A DNA stretch of 64,000 nt from Cellulosimicrobium funkei (GCF_001019615.1 NZ_JNBQ01000006.1:62001-126000), one strand, 5' to 3'; shown: positions 1 to 10,199, counted from the stretch's first letter. Made by a program: numbers and translations. Notes: generated from the sequence alone by a model not told the origin.

Positions 1-417
1 AACACGAGCTTCGTCGAGTCCACCACCGGCGCCGGCGAGGGCGCGCGCACCGGTCTCGCCTCGGTCGTCACGGGCGTCGCGTTCCTGCTCGCGACGTTCC
101 TGTCGCCGCTCGTCGCGCTCGTCCCCTACGAGGCTGCCGCACCGGCGCTGGTCTTCGTCGGGTTCCTCATGATGACGCAGATCGCCGGCATCTCCTGGAA
201 GAACGTGGAGATCGCGATCCCGGCGTTCCTCACGATCATCGTCATGCCGTTCACGTACTCCATCGCGGACGGCATCGGCGCGGGCTTCCTCGCGTTCGTC
301 GTCATCAAGCTCGCGCTCGGGAAGATCCGCGCGATCCACCCGCTCATGTGGGTCGCGTCGGCGATGTTCCTCGTGTACTTCCTCCTGGGCCCGATCCGGG
401 AAGCCCTCGGCCTCTAG
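1..417 (+). CDS. NCS2-family purine permease, C-terminal part (5' end outside window)
   Basis: The reading frame enters from the left edge and ends at TAG 415-417, leaving 138 residues. It opens with TSFVESTTGAGEG, the conserved segment of AzgA/PbuG-type hypoxanthine/guanine/adenine permeases, and continues with about four hydrophobic helices and the loop GISWKN. Family knowledge makes it a proton-coupled nucleobase importer in the cytoplasmic membrane; the exact purine cannot be told from this part. The stop codon overlaps the likely -10 element of manA. Confidence 0.85.
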   Translation, partial: NTSFVESTTGAGEGARTGLASVVTGVAFLLATFLSPLVALVPYEAAAPALVFVGFLMMTQIAGISWKNVEIAIPAFLTIIVMPFTYSIADGIGAGFLAFVVIKLALGKIRAIHPLMWVASAMFLVYFLLGPIREALGL

Positions 418-420
418 GCT
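415..420 (+). promoter_or_regulatory. Leaderless -10 element (TAGGCT) for manA
   Basis: TAGGCT ends 6 bases before the manA ATG at 427, the spacing expected if transcription starts on the start codon. Its TAG is also the stop codon of the permease. No Shine-Dalgarno sequence precedes the ATG. Inferred from pattern only. Confidence 0.55.
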
Positions 421-426
421 CGGCCC

Positions 427-1776
427 ATGACGAGCGCGGCGGACGAGCGGTCGGAGGAGGCGTCGGTCGACGCCCTCCCCGCCGCCCGTCCGCGCGCGTT
501 CTACCGGCTGGAGAACACCGTCCAGCCGTACGACTGGGGCTCGACGTCGGCGATCCAGGACCTCCTGGGGGTGGAACCGGACGGTCGTCCGGCGGCGGAG
601 CTGTGGATGGGCGCGCACCCGCTCGCGCCGTCGCGCGTCGTGCCCGACGGCGCGGCGCACCCGGGCGAGGCGCCTCGCCCGGGCGGGGCGACGGCGTCGG
701 GCACGTCGCTCGCCGACCTGGTGCGCGCGGACCCGGTGGGGGTGCTGGGCCAGCGCGTGCTCGACCAGTACGGTCCTCGGCTGCCGTTCCTCCTCAAGGT
801 GCTCGCCGCCGAGCGTGCGCTGTCGCTGCAGGTCCACCCGCACCCGCACCGGGCCCGCGCCGGGTTCAACCGCGAGAACCGGGAGGGCGTGGCGCGCGAC
901 TCGCCGCTGCGCAGCTTTCACGACGACCAGCACAAGCCCGAGATGGTCGTGGCGGTGTCGCGCTTCGAGGGCCTGTCCGGCTTCCGGCGGCCGGCGCGCA
1001 TCCTCGAGCTCCTCGACGGGCTCGACGGCGACCTCGTCGCCCGCATGCGTGCCGCGCTCCGCGCCCGTCCGACCGAGGCCGGCGTCCGTGAGGCGTTCAC
1101 GCTCGCGCTCCATGCCCGGTCCGAGCCCGACGTCGCGGCGGACCTCGTGCGGACCGTCGCCTCGGTCCGGGCTCGGGCCGAGCGCGGCCCGGTCACGGGG
1201 TCCGGCAGCCCGCGGCGCACCTCGCGGCGCGCCGACGCCACGGTGCTCGCGCTCGCCGAGCAGCACCCGGGCGACCCGGGCGCCGTCGTCTCCCTCATGC
1301 TCAACCGGGTCACGCTCGCGCCGGGGGAGTCGATGTTCGTGCCGTCCGGGCACGTGCACGCCTACTTGTCCGGCTGCGCGGTCGAGGTCATGGCGAGCTC
1401 CGACAACGTCCTGCGCGCCGGTCTCACGAGCAAGCTCGTCGACGTCGACGCGCTGCTCGAGTGCGCAACGTGCACGCCCGGGCCTGCCGCGCGCCCGCGC
1501 CTGATCGACGACGGGTCCGGCCTCGTCACCTACCGCCCGCCGGTCGCGGAGTTCGCGCTCCGGGCGGGGCAGGTCGCAGGTGACGCCCCGGTGCCCCTGC
1601 CCGCCGTCGGCCCGCGCGTCGTGCTGTGCCTCGACGGCGCGGTGACGCTCGAGGGCTCTGGGGAGGGCCCCGTTGAGACGCGGCTGGCGCGCGGCGAGTC
1701 GGTGTTCGTGCCTCACGCGACCGGGACGGTCGTCGTGCGTGGCGACGGGCGTGTCGTCGTCGCCTACGTGCCCTGA
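427..1776 (+). CDS. manA: Mannose-6-phosphate isomerase, class I
   Basis: This 449-residue cytosolic zinc enzyme interconverts mannose-6-phosphate and fructose-6-phosphate, feeding GDP-mannose synthesis and mannose use. Class I signatures are visible: an early PYDWGS, zinc-ligand segments QVHPHPHRA and DDQHKPEM, and PSGHVHAYLSG followed by EVMASSDNVLRAGLT. It is somewhat longer than the usual 390-420 residues, with extra polar residues after the first strand region and a Ser/Arg-rich stretch near residues 250-275. The ATG is chosen because TAGGCT lies 6 bases upstream. A mannosyl donor is plausibly needed by the Pmt enzyme elsewhere in the window (inference). Confidence 0.93.
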   Translation: MTSAADERSEEASVDALPAARPRAFYRLENTVQPYDWGSTSAIQDLLGVEPDGRPAAELWMGAHPLAPSRVVPDGAAHPGEAPRPGGATASGTSLADLVRADPVGVLGQRVLDQYGPRLPFLLKVLAAERALSLQVHPHPHRARAGFNRENREGVARDSPLRSFHDDQHKPEMVVAVSRFEGLSGFRRPARILELLDGLDGDLVARMRAALRARPTEAGVREAFTLALHARSEPDVAADLVRTVASVRARAERGPVTGSGSPRRTSRRADATVLALAEQHPGDPGAVVSLMLNRVTLAPGESMFVPSGHVHAYLSGCAVEVMASSDNVLRAGLTSKLVDVDALLECATCTPGPAARPRLIDDGSGLVTYRPPVAEFALRAGQVAGDAPVPLPAVGPRVVLCLDGAVTLEGSGEGPVETRLARGESVFVPHATGTVVVRGDGRVVVAYVP

Positions 1777-1826
1777 CCAGGACCCGGCCCTGCCCCTCCG
1801 GCCCAGGGTGACGTGCACCTCTTTCT

Positions 1827-1854
1827 TTACTCTAGGTAATGAGTTAAGGTAACT
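1827..1854 (+). promoter_or_regulatory. Two palindromes overlapping the MarR -10 region
   Basis: TTAC-N5-GTAA (1827-1839) is followed by the perfect AGTTA-AGG-TAACT (1842-1854). The second contains TAAGGT (1845-1850), which ends 7 bases before the GTG start at 1858, so it would be the -10 of a leaderless transcript. The arrangement fits MarR autorepression of the marR-MFS operon, by analogy with other MarR systems. Confidence 0.5.
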
Positions 1855-1857
1855 ATC

Positions 1858-2316
1858 GTGCCTGCCGCGGACCCCACTGCCCCCTCCCGGAACCAGTGCC
1901 GGCCCGCCACCCTCGGCGGTGAGCTCCGCGTGGCGCTCACGCGCATCTCGCGCCGCCTGCGCGCCCAGCGCGGCGAGGCCGACCTGCCCGAGGGCCGGTT
2001 CGGCGTGCTCACCGTGCTGCACAAGCACGGCGCGATGTCGCCGAGCGAGCTCGCCGACCACGAGCGCGTCAGGCCGCCGTCGATGACCCGGGCCGTCAAC
2101 GCCCTCGTCGAGATGGGGCTCGTCGAGAAGGGCGAGCACCCGAGCGACCGTCGTCAGGTCGTCGTGCGGCTCACCGACGCCGGCGTGCGCGAGGTCAAGG
2201 AGACCCGCCGCCGCCGGGACGCGTGGCTCACGCAGCAGCTGTCCTCCCTCACGCCCGACGAAAGAGAGACCTTGGCCCGCGCCAGTGAGCTGTTGACCCG
2301 GATCGCCGCCCGATGA
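1858..2316 (+). CDS. MarR-family transcriptional regulator
   Basis: A 152-residue winged-helix regulator. After a short N-terminal tail it shows FGVLTVLHKHGAMSPSELA (first recognition region), RPPSMTRAVNALVEMGLV (recognition helix) and the wing HPSDRRQVVVRLT, all standard for MarR. It overlaps the following MFS gene by 4 bases (ATGA), so the two are translationally coupled. It most likely represses this operon and is released by a small-molecule ligand. GTG 1858 is preferred because the palindromic promoter leaves almost no room for a leader. Confidence 0.88.
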   Translation: MPAADPTAPSRNQCRPATLGGELRVALTRISRRLRAQRGEADLPEGRFGVLTVLHKHGAMSPSELADHERVRPPSMTRAVNALVEMGLVEKGEHPSDRRQVVVRLTDAGVREVKETRRRRDAWLTQQLSSLTPDERETLARASELLTRIAAR

Positions 2317-3659
2317 GCGCGACGTTCTCCTCCCTGAAGTACCACAACTACCGCGTCTGGTTCGGCGCCGCGCTCGTCGCGAACGTCGGCACCTGGATGC
2401 AGCGCGTCGCGCAGGACTGGCTCGTCCTCACCGACCTCACCGACAACTCGGGCATCGCGGTCGGCGTCGTGACGGCGCTCCAGTTCGCCCCCGTGCTCGC
2501 GCTGTCCGCGTGGGCGGGCCTGCTCGCCGACCGGCTCCCGCGCCGCCGGCTCCTCATGGCCACCCAGGGCGCGATGGGGGTCCTCGCGCTCGCCCTGGGT
2601 GCGCTCGTGCTGTCCGGGAACGTCGAGCTCTGGCACGTCTACGTGTTCGCCGGCCTGCTCGGCGTCGTGACCGCGTTCGACAACCCCGTGCGCCAGACGT
2701 TCGTCGCCGAGATGGTCCCCGCCGACAAGCTGTCCAACGCCGTCGGGCTCAACAGCGCGTCCTTCAACGCCGCGCGCCTCGTGGGGCCGGGCGTCGCCGG
2801 GCTCCTCATCGCGGCCGTCGGCTCGGGCTGGCTGTTCATCATCAACGGCGTGACGTTCGGGGCGACGATCCTCGCGCTCCTGTACATGCGCACGCGCGAG
2901 CTCCACGTGCTGCCCAGCGCGCCGCGCGAGAAGGGCCAGATCCGCGAGGGCATCCGGTACGTGCGGGGGCGCACCGACATCATCGTCATCATGGTCGTCG
3001 TCGGGGTCGTGTCGACGTTCGGGCTCAACTTCCAGCTCACGTCCGCGATGATGGCGAAGGTCGAGTTCGGCAAGGGCCCGGGGGAGTACGGGATCCTCGG
3101 CTCGATCCTCGCGATCGGGTCGCTCACCGGTGCCCTGCTCGCCGCGCGGCGCGAGCGCCCGCGCGTCCGGCTCGTCATCGGGTCCGCGTTCGGGTTCGCC
3201 GTCGCGACGGGCGTCATGGCCGTCATGCCGACCTACCCGAGCTACGCGATCGCCTGCATCCCGGTGGGCCTCGCGTCGCTCACGATGATGACCGCCGCGA
3301 ACTCCACGATCCAGATGTCCGTCGACCCCGTCATGCGCGGGCGCGTCATGTCGCTCTACATGATCGTGTTCCTCGGCGCGACGCCGGTCGGGTCGCCGCT
3401 CGTCGGCTGGATCGCCGAGGCGTGGGGTCCGCGCTGGGCCATCGGCGTCGGGTCGATCACCGCCGGGCTCGTCGCCGTGGGCGCCGCCGTCTGGGCGGTG
3501 CGCAACTGGCACCTCGAGGTCCGCTATCGCGTCCTCCAGCGCCCGCACCTCGTCGTGCGCTACCTCGACGCGGGCACCCCGGCGGACCGGTCGGCCCGCG
3601 CCGAGACCCGCCGACGCCTGGGCGTCGAGGACGCGGAGGAGGCGGCCCGCGCCGCCTGA
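2313..3659 (+). CDS. MFS exporter of the EntS/MFS_3 type
   Basis: A 448-residue, roughly 12-helix permease. The N-terminus FSSLKYHNYRVWF and WMQRVAQDWLVL match the MFS_3 (enterobactin-exporter-like) family, as do the loop ADRLPRRRLL and the motif FDNPVRQTFVAEMVP. Such proteins export siderophores or drugs by proton antiport; the substrate is not predictable here. The ATG overlaps the marR stop. The C-terminal 60 residues are a charged cytoplasmic tail. Transcription should end at the long hairpin 34 bases downstream. Confidence 0.88.
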   Translation: MSATFSSLKYHNYRVWFGAALVANVGTWMQRVAQDWLVLTDLTDNSGIAVGVVTALQFAPVLALSAWAGLLADRLPRRRLLMATQGAMGVLALALGALVLSGNVELWHVYVFAGLLGVVTAFDNPVRQTFVAEMVPADKLSNAVGLNSASFNAARLVGPGVAGLLIAAVGSGWLFIINGVTFGATILALLYMRTRELHVLPSAPREKGQIREGIRYVRGRTDIIVIMVVVGVVSTFGLNFQLTSAMMAKVEFGKGPGEYGILGSILAIGSLTGALLAARRERPRVRLVIGSAFGFAVATGVMAVMPTYPSYAIACIPVGLASLTMMTAANSTIQMSVDPVMRGRVMSLYMIVFLGATPVGSPLVGWIAEAWGPRWAIGVGSITAGLVAVGAAVWAVRNWHLEVRYRVLQRPHLVVRYLDAGTPADRSARAETRRRLGVEDAEEAARAA

Positions 3660-3692
3660 GCCCGTGCCTTGCGCCTCGCGGCCCCGGGCGCC

Positions 3693-3745
3693 GAGCACGA
3701 CATGAGGGTCGTCATGGAGCTCATGACGACCCTCATGTCGTGCTC
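3693..3745. terminator. Long perfect hairpin between convergent MFS and serC
   Basis: Two perfectly complementary 24-base arms (3693-3716 and 3722-3745) flank the 5-base loop GAGCT. It sits between converging gene ends and would work as a terminator on either strand. There is no T tract. The perfect 24-bp stem is longer than needed for termination. Confidence 0.8.
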
Positions 3746-3781
3746 GACGCGGGGTGGGGGCGTGCTCGACGGCGGACGGTG

Positions 3782-4936
<1,155 letters not shown>

Positions 4937-5171
4937 CGCGCGTGGCACGTCGGCCGGGGGCGGCGTCCGCGGACGCGCGACGATGGTCGTCGCGTCGCGG
5001 ACGGGTGCCGGAGCGTCCGGTGGGGGCAGGCACCACGGGTTCTCCCGCGCGGACCCCGGGCCGGGTCACGGGCTCGCCATAGACTGTCCCCAGCGGCCCG
5101 CCGGTGCGGGCAGGCGCCCCGTGGCGACGACGACCGGGCGCCCCGAGCCGACGAGCGACTGGGAGCGTGAC

Positions 5172-5882
5172 GTGACCGATCTGATCGATACCACCGAGAT
5201 GTATCTGAAGACGATCTACGAGCTCGTGGAAGAGGGCATCGTCCCGCTGCGCGCGCGCATCGCGGAACGCCTCGGGCACTCGGGCCCCACGGTGTCGCAG
5301 ACGGTCGCGCGCATGGAGCGCGACGGCCTCGTGGTCGTCACGGGCGACCGCCACCTGGAGCTCACGTCCGTCGGCCACGACAAGGCGACGCGCGTCATGC
5401 GCAAGCACCGGCTCGCGGAGCGGCTGCTCACCGACGTGATCAAGCTCGACTGGGAGTACGTGCACACCGAGGCGTGCCGCTGGGAGCACGTCATGAGCGA
5501 GCTCGTCGAGGAGCGCCTCATCGGGCTGCTCGACCACCCGCACTTCGACCCGTACGGGAACCCGATCCCGGGCCTGCCGGAGCTGGGGGAGCAGTTCGAG
5601 GAGGTCGACTTCCTCGACGGCGTCGTCTCGCTCCCGGTGCTCCTCGCGGAGCACGGGCGGGACGGCGCGGAGGTGCGCGTCGTGCTCCAGCGGATCGCCG
5701 AGCCGATCCAGGTCGACGTCGAGCTGCTCGCGCGGCTCGCGGAGGCCGAGGTGCTGCCCCGACGGACGCTCGTCGTGCGGTGGGCCGGGGACGCCGGCGT
5801 GATGGTGCAGGGGGAGGGCGCGGAGGTCGTGCTGGACCTGCCCGACGACGTCGCGCGCCACCTGTTCGTCGCCCGCGGCTAG
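5172..5882 (+). CDS. ideR: Iron-dependent repressor, DtxR/IdeR family
   Basis: The 236-residue product begins [20 protein letters not shown], nearly the same as mycobacterial IdeR. The DNA-binding helix-turn-helix follows ([17 protein letters not shown]), then GDRHLELT and the dimerisation/metal domain with [23 protein letters not shown] and GNPIPG. Residues 140-236 match the C-terminal SH3-like domain. With Fe2+ bound it should repress iron-uptake genes and control iron storage. GTG 5172 matches the family N-terminus; GGGAG lies upstream, and a possible -10 TAGACT lies at 5090-5095. The frame stays open upstream, but that stretch does not resemble the family. Confidence 0.92.
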   Translation: MTDLIDTTEMYLKTIYELVEEGIVPLRARIAERLGHSGPTVSQTVARMERDGLVVVTGDRHLELTSVGHDKATRVMRKHRLAERLLTDVIKLDWEYVHTEACRWEHVMSELVEERLIGLLDHPHFDPYGNPIPGLPELGEQFEEVDFLDGVVSLPVLLAEHGRDGAEVRVVLQRIAEPIQVDVELLARLAEAEVLPRRTLVVRWAGDAGVMVQGEGAEVVLDLPDDVARHLFVARG

Positions 5883-5953
5883 TCGTCCGTTCACCCGCAA
5901 ACGATCCGTGACCTGCGACGATGCGATCGTCCGCATCGATTCGTAATGGGAAC

Positions 5954-5982
5954 GTGACTTTTGCCGAGGCGTCCTGTACGGT
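5954..5982 (+). promoter_or_regulatory. Candidate promoter for the c-di-AMP riboswitch/NlpC transcript
   Basis: GTGACT and TACGGT are separated by 17 bases, about 45 bases before the riboswitch begins. The -10 is good and the -35 moderate. A small hairpin at 5919-5938 just upstream could end the ideR transcript. Confidence 0.4.
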
Positions 5983-6029
5983 CGGTGCTGCTCCATCGGA
6001 ATACCCATTCGACGGAGTCCTCGCGCGGA

Positions 6030-6196
6030 ACGCCTAACCCTGTCACCGCACGAGGCCAACGACGACCCGATGACAGGGACGGGGGACCCACTTCCGGGTG
6101 CTGGAGACAGCGCCCTTGGGGTGAAGCCCGACGGACCTCGGTCCGCCGGGCCGGGTGACTCTTCCACCCGAACCCGACAGCTGACCTCGCAGGCGT
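6030..6196 (+). promoter_or_regulatory. Cyclic di-AMP riboswitch (ydaO-yuaA class)
   Basis: The leader carries the class's conserved blocks in order: CGCCTAACCCTGTCACCGC, then GACAGGGACGGGGGACCCA, TTGGGGTGAAGCC, CCGGGTGACTCTTCC, and ACCCGACAGCTGACCTCGC. The closing stem P1 pairs 6030-6035 with 6191-6196, and a second stem pairs 6038-6045 with 6071-6078. The 3' side of P1 ends four bases before the ribosome binding site GGAGAGG (6200-6206). Known members in Actinobacteria precede cell-wall hydrolases and turn them off when c-di-AMP is high. The position suggests control of translation, although transcriptional control cannot be excluded. Confidence 0.88.
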
Positions 6197-6212
6197 CTTG
6201 GAGAGGCACAAA

Positions 6213-7016
6213 GTGACCGTGAGCACGACTCGCGCCCGCCACCGCGCGGCGCGGCGTCCCGTGACGCCACTCAGCTCTATCGCCCAGGCCGCGTCGGACC
6301 AGATGTCGACCGTCGGTCGCCGCACCGCCGTCGTCGCCGCGTCCTCGGGCCTCATCGTCTCGATGATCGGTGCCGCCGCCCCGGCGACCGCCGCCCCCGT
6401 CGACAACGAGTCCGGCAAGCTCAACGCCGTCGACCTCAGCGCCCTCACGGCGCAGGCCCGTCAGGCTCTCGAGGCCGCCCCCGCGGTGACCGTCGCGGCC
6501 GACGCGGCGTTCACGATCGAGCAGGCCGCCGCGCCTGTCACCGTGACGCCCGCTCCCGAGCCGGAGCCCGAGCCCGAGCCGGAGCCGGAGCGCACCACCC
6601 AGACGAGCCGCTCGCAGGAGCGTCAGTCGCAGTCCGAGGCCCCTGCCCAGCAGGAGGCGTCCGTCGACGTCCCCGCGTCGGCCTACGGCTCGACCATCGT
6701 CTCGATCGCCGCGCGCTACGTGGGCGTCCCCTACGTCTACGGCGGCACCACCCCCGACGGCTTCGACTGCTCGGGCTTCACCAGCTACGTCTACGCGCAG
6801 GTCGGCATCAGCCTGCCGCGCACGTCGAGCGCTCAGGGCTCCGTCGGCACCAAGGTGTCGCGCGACCAGGCGCAGCCGGGCGACCTCATCTGGACGCCGG
6901 GCCACATCGCGATCTACGCGGGCGACAACATGATGATCGACGCCCCGCGCCCCGGGAAGACCGTCCAGTTCCGTCAGATCTGGCAGTCGAACCCCACCTT
7001 CATCCGCGTGGCCTGA
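6213..7016 (+). CDS. Secreted NlpC/P60 peptidoglycan endopeptidase
   Basis: A 267-residue protein. GTG 6213 is chosen because GGAGAGG lies 6 bases upstream; an in-frame TTG at 6198 would sit on that site. The first ~65 residues are Arg-rich and end in a hydrophobic run with APATAAP, a signal-peptide cleavage region. A Glu-Pro repeat linker (around residues 115-130) leads to a C-terminal NlpC/P60 domain: YVGVPYVYGGTTPDGFDCSG holds the catalytic cysteine, PGHIAIYAG the histidine. It cleaves stem peptides during growth or separation. The riboswitch upstream ties it to c-di-AMP and turgor/cell-wall control. Confidence 0.92.
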   Translation: MTVSTTRARHRAARRPVTPLSSIAQAASDQMSTVGRRTAVVAASSGLIVSMIGAAAPATAAPVDNESGKLNAVDLSALTAQARQALEAAPAVTVAADAAFTIEQAAAPVTVTPAPEPEPEPEPEPERTTQTSRSQERQSQSEAPAQQEASVDVPASAYGSTIVSIAARYVGVPYVYGGTTPDGFDCSGFTSYVYAQVGISLPRTSSAQGSVGTKVSRDQAQPGDLIWTPGHIAIYAGDNMMIDAPRPGKTVQFRQIWQSNPTFIRVA

Positions 7017-7056
7017 TCGCCCACGCTCTCAGGGCCCCAGCGGTCACTGGCCTGAC

Positions 7057-7098
7057 GAACCCCGTCGCCTCGCGCATCGTCGCGGGGAGGCGGGGTTC
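7057..7098 (+). terminator. Terminator hairpin after the NlpC/P60 gene
   Basis: GAACCCCG (7057-7064) pairs with CGGGGTTC (7091-7098), with further GC pairing inside, 40 bases after the stop codon. Confidence 0.7.
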
Positions 7099-7203
7099 GT
7101 GGCATTCTTGACGTGTTCGTGACTCGTGGCAGACGGACGGGCGCGCTGGTCTCGGCTAGGTTGGTCGTCCGATGGCACCGGGCCGTCGAGAGGAGAGTCG
7201 CTC

Positions 7204-8151
7204 ATGACCCGCACGGAATCCGTCCTCGTCGGCGTCGACGGCTCGGCACCGAGCCTGCACGCCCTGGACTGGGCCGCGGCGTACGCGCTCCAGGTGGGCT
7301 GGCCGCTCCACATCGTCTGCACCTACTCCTTGCCGTCGTTCACGGCAGCCTCGCTGGACGGCGGCTACGCGGCGCTCGACGACTCGGCCATCCAGGAGGG
7401 CGCGCGTGCCGTCCTCGAGGAGGCGCGCGCCCGCTCCGAGGCTGCCGGGGTCCGGACCACGGCCACGGTGACGACGGGGGACGCCGCGGGAGTGCTCGTC
7501 GAGATGTCGCGTGAGCACTCGCTCGTCGTCGTCGGCACGCGCGGCAGGGGCGGATTCACCGAGCGCCTGCTGGGCACCGTGTCGTCGGCGCTGCCCGCGC
7601 ACGCCCACTGCCCGACCGTCGTCGTGCCGTACCGCTCCGACGCGAAGGACGCCGAGGGCGCGCCGCAGGAGCTGCCCGCCGTGAAGCCGCTACGACGCAT
7701 CGTCGTCGGCGTCGACGGGTCGCCCTCGGCGGAGATCGCCCTGCGCCACGCGATCCGTCAGGCGCAGGCCTGGGACGCGGAGCTCGTCGCGGTCGCGGGT
7801 GTCCCGGTCGGAGCCGGCGCCGGTCTCCTCGCGTGGCTGCCCGCGTCGATCGACCACGAGCAGGTCCTCGCGGACATCACCGAGGGCCTGAACGTCATCA
7901 TCGACCGCCACGAGGCGGAGCACCCGGGGCTCACGATCAAGCGCATCGTGCTCGACGGCACGGGCGCGGAGCTGCTCACGGAGTTCTCGACGGCCTCCGA
8001 CCTCATCGTCGTCGGATCCCGCGGTCGCGGCGGCTTCCGGGGGCTCCTCCTCGGCTCCACGAGCCAGGCGGTCCTGCACCACTCGGCGTGCCCGGTCATG
8101 GTCGTGACGAAGAAGTGCGAGGACGACGCGCCGGCGGCCGAGGACGGCTGA
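7204..8151 (+). CDS. Tandem universal stress protein (UspA x2)
   Basis: A 315-residue cytosolic protein of two UspA domains. The first opens SVLVGVDGSAPS and has the ATP-binding signature GTRGRGGFTERLLGTVS; the second opens IVVGVDGSPSAE and has GSRGRGGFRGLLLGSTS. Both keep the G-x2-G-x9-G-S/T nucleotide motif. Such proteins act in stress and dormancy responses. ATG 7204 follows the site GAGAGGAGAG, and a -10 TAGGTT (7157-7162) gives a leader of about 35 bases, so the longer in-frame start at 7126 is unlikely. Confidence 0.92.
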   Translation: MTRTESVLVGVDGSAPSLHALDWAAAYALQVGWPLHIVCTYSLPSFTAASLDGGYAALDDSAIQEGARAVLEEARARSEAAGVRTTATVTTGDAAGVLVEMSREHSLVVVGTRGRGGFTERLLGTVSSALPAHAHCPTVVVPYRSDAKDAEGAPQELPAVKPLRRIVVGVDGSPSAEIALRHAIRQAQAWDAELVAVAGVPVGAGAGLLAWLPASIDHEQVLADITEGLNVIIDRHEAEHPGLTIKRIVLDGTGAELLTEFSTASDLIVVGSRGRGGFRGLLLGSTSQAVLHHSACPVMVVTKKCEDDAPAAEDG

Positions 8152-8162
8152 CCGACGACCGG

Positions 8163-9014
8163 TCAGCTCCGGTTGCGGTAGAGCCGCATCGTGATCGGGG
8201 CGAGGACCGCCGTCAGGACGACCGACGCGACGAGGACCCACACGATCCCCTCCGTCGCCGGCTCTCCCGCCATGAGGCCGCGGACCGCGGTCACGAGGTG
8301 CGTGACGGGGTTGACCTCGACGAACCGCTGGAGCACCACGGGCATCGTGGACGGGTCGACGAAGATGTTCGACGCGAACGTCAGCGGCATGAGCACGAGC
8401 ATCGACGTCCCCATGACGGCGTTCGGCGAGCGCAGCACGAGCCCGAGCGCGGTGAACACCCAGCTCAGCGCGAACGCGAACACGAGCAGCAGCACGATCC
8501 CGAGCACCACCCCCACCACGCCGCCCGGCGGACGGAAGCCCAGGACGAGGCCGAGGGCGAGCGTCACGACCGACGCGATGGTGTAGCGGACGGTGTCGCC
8601 GAGCAGCGCTCCGACGATCGGGGCGGGCCGCCACACCGGCAGCGACCGGAACCGGTCGAACACGCCCTTGCTGATGTCCGTGTTCATCGTGTAGCCGGTG
8701 TAGATCGTCGTGAAGAGCACCGCCTGCACGAGGATGCCCGGCAGGAGGAACTGCAGATAGCTCTGCACGTCCCCGGCGAGCGCGCCGCCGAACAGGTACG
8801 TGAACATGAGCGTGAAGATGATCGGCGAGACGGTGACGTCGAAGAGCTGCTCCGGCACGTGCTTGATCTTGAGCAGCGCGCGCCACGTGTAGGTGAAGGT
8901 CGCGGACACGGGCGAGGGGCGCGACGGCCGCTGCTCGAGTGCGACGGCGGCCCGCAGCGCGTTCGCCTCCGGCGCGCGCAGCTCCGCGGCGGTGATGGTG
9001 GGGTCGACGGCCAT
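8163..9014 (-). CDS. ABC-2 type transporter permease (DrrB-like)
   Basis: A 283-residue integral membrane protein. After a 40-residue cytosolic N-terminus it shows about six helices, with LLPGILVQAVLFTTIYTGY and DRFRSLPVWR typical of the DrrB/NodJ family of export permeases. Its ATG overlaps the stop of the ATPase gene (TCAT on the plus strand), so the two are translated together. Partner of the ATPase in drug, polyketide or lipid export; substrate unknown. Confidence 0.9.
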   Translation of the reverse strand: MAVDPTITAAELRAPEANALRAAVALEQRPSRPSPVSATFTYTWRALLKIKHVPEQLFDVTVSPIIFTLMFTYLFGGALAGDVQSYLQFLLPGILVQAVLFTTIYTGYTMNTDISKGVFDRFRSLPVWRPAPIVGALLGDTVRYTIASVVTLALGLVLGFRPPGGVVGVVLGIVLLLVFAFALSWVFTALGLVLRSPNAVMGTSMLVLMPLTFASNIFVDPSTMPVVLQRFVEVNPVTHLVTAVRGLMAGEPATEGIVWVLVASVVLTAVLAPITMRLYRNRS

Positions 9015-10015
9015 CAGGCCACCTCCTCGATCGTCTCGTCGTCCTCCATGGGCTGGCCGGTCAGCGCGAGGAACACCTCGTCGAGGCTCGGCTGGCCGAG
9101 CGTGAACTCGGGCACCACGATGCCCTCGTCCCCGAGCGCGGGCAGGATGCGCGCGACGTCGGCCGCGCCGTCGTCGGGCACGCGTGCCGTGAGCGCGTAC
9201 GGGTCGTTCGCGAGCGTGATCTCCGTGCCGAGCAGTGCGCCCACGACCTCCGCGGCCCGGCCCCGCTGCGTCGCGTCGGCGAGGCGCAGGTGAACCGCGC
9301 CCTCGCCCACCGACCGCTTGAGCTCCGTCGCGGTGCCCTCCGCGATGACCTTGCCGTGGTCGATCACGGCGATCCGGTCGGCGAGCTGGTCCGCCTCCTC
9401 CAGGTACTGCGTCGTCAGCAGGACCGTCGCGCCGTCGGCGACGAGCACGCGCACGATGTCCCACACCTGGTTGCGGCTGCGCGGGTCGAGGCCCGTCGTC
9501 GGCTCGTCCAGGAAGATCACGCGGGGGCTCATGACGAGGCTGGCGGCGAGGTCGATGCGGCGCCGCATGCCGCCCGAGTACGTCTTCACCTGGCGGTCGC
9601 CCGCGTCGCCGAGGCCGAACGCCTCCAGGAGCTCGGCCGAGCGCCCACGCGCCGTGCCGCCGAGGAACCCGTACAGCCGCGCGAGCATCACGAGGTTCTC
9701 CGTGCCCGTGAGGTCCTCGTCCACGGACGCGTACTGCCCGGTGAGCCCGACGACGGAACGCACCTTGTCGGCGTCGTGCACCACGTCGTGGCCCAGCACG
9801 CGCGCCGTCCCCGCGTCGGGCCGCAGGAGCGTCGCGAGCATGCGGACGGCCGTCGTCTTGCCCGCGCCGTTCGGCCCGAGCACGCCGAACACGGTGCCCT
9901 CGGGGATGAGCAGGTCGATGCCGTCGACCGCCTTGGTCACGGACTTCCCGGTCGTGAAGTGCTTGACGAGGCCGCGCGCCTCGACGGCGAGGTCGCCGCG
10001 TGCAGTGTCGGTCAT
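9014..10015 (-). CDS. ABC transporter ATP-binding protein (DrrA-like)
   Basis: A 333-residue ATPase with Walker [11 protein letters not shown]-loop [16 protein letters not shown], signature [10 protein letters not shown], Walker [12 protein letters not shown] and the C-terminal DrrA extension ending near [12 protein letters not shown]. It energises the downstream permease. The start MTDTARGD follows GGAGGGG; the frame extends upstream by 20 codons without support. No regulator lies in the same operon. Confidence 0.92.
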   Translation of the reverse strand: MTDTARGDLAVEARGLVKHFTTGKSVTKAVDGIDLLIPEGTVFGVLGPNGAGKTTAVRMLATLLRPDAGTARVLGHDVVHDADKVRSVVGLTGQYASVDEDLTGTENLVMLARLYGFLGGTARGRSAELLEAFGLGDAGDRQVKTYSGGMRRRIDLAASLVMSPRVIFLDEPTTGLDPRSRNQVWDIVRVLVADGATVLLTTQYLEEADQLADRIAVIDHGKVIAEGTATELKRSVGEGAVHLRLADATQRGRAAEVVGALLGTEITLANDPYALTARVPDDGAADVARILPALGDEGIVVPEFTLGQPSLDEVFLALTGQPMEDDETIEEVA

Positions 10016-10199
10016 GTCCCCTCCGCGGGATGGTCGTTCGTCGCTGCCGACGAGCCGCCCGGCTCCCCGGGCCACCCACGCACCGACCGTCGGGGCCGGC
10101 AGAACTCATCGGTCGTGCACGTCTTCCATCCTGCGCCGCGCGGGCGCCCGACGACCAGTGCGATTCGTCAGGAGCAGAGCGGAGTGTGGCTGCGCGAAG

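Noticed and set aside
1827-1854. IdeR iron box before the MarR-MFS operon
   Set aside because: AT-rich and palindromic but does not match the 19-bp iron-box consensus; MarR autoregulation is simpler.
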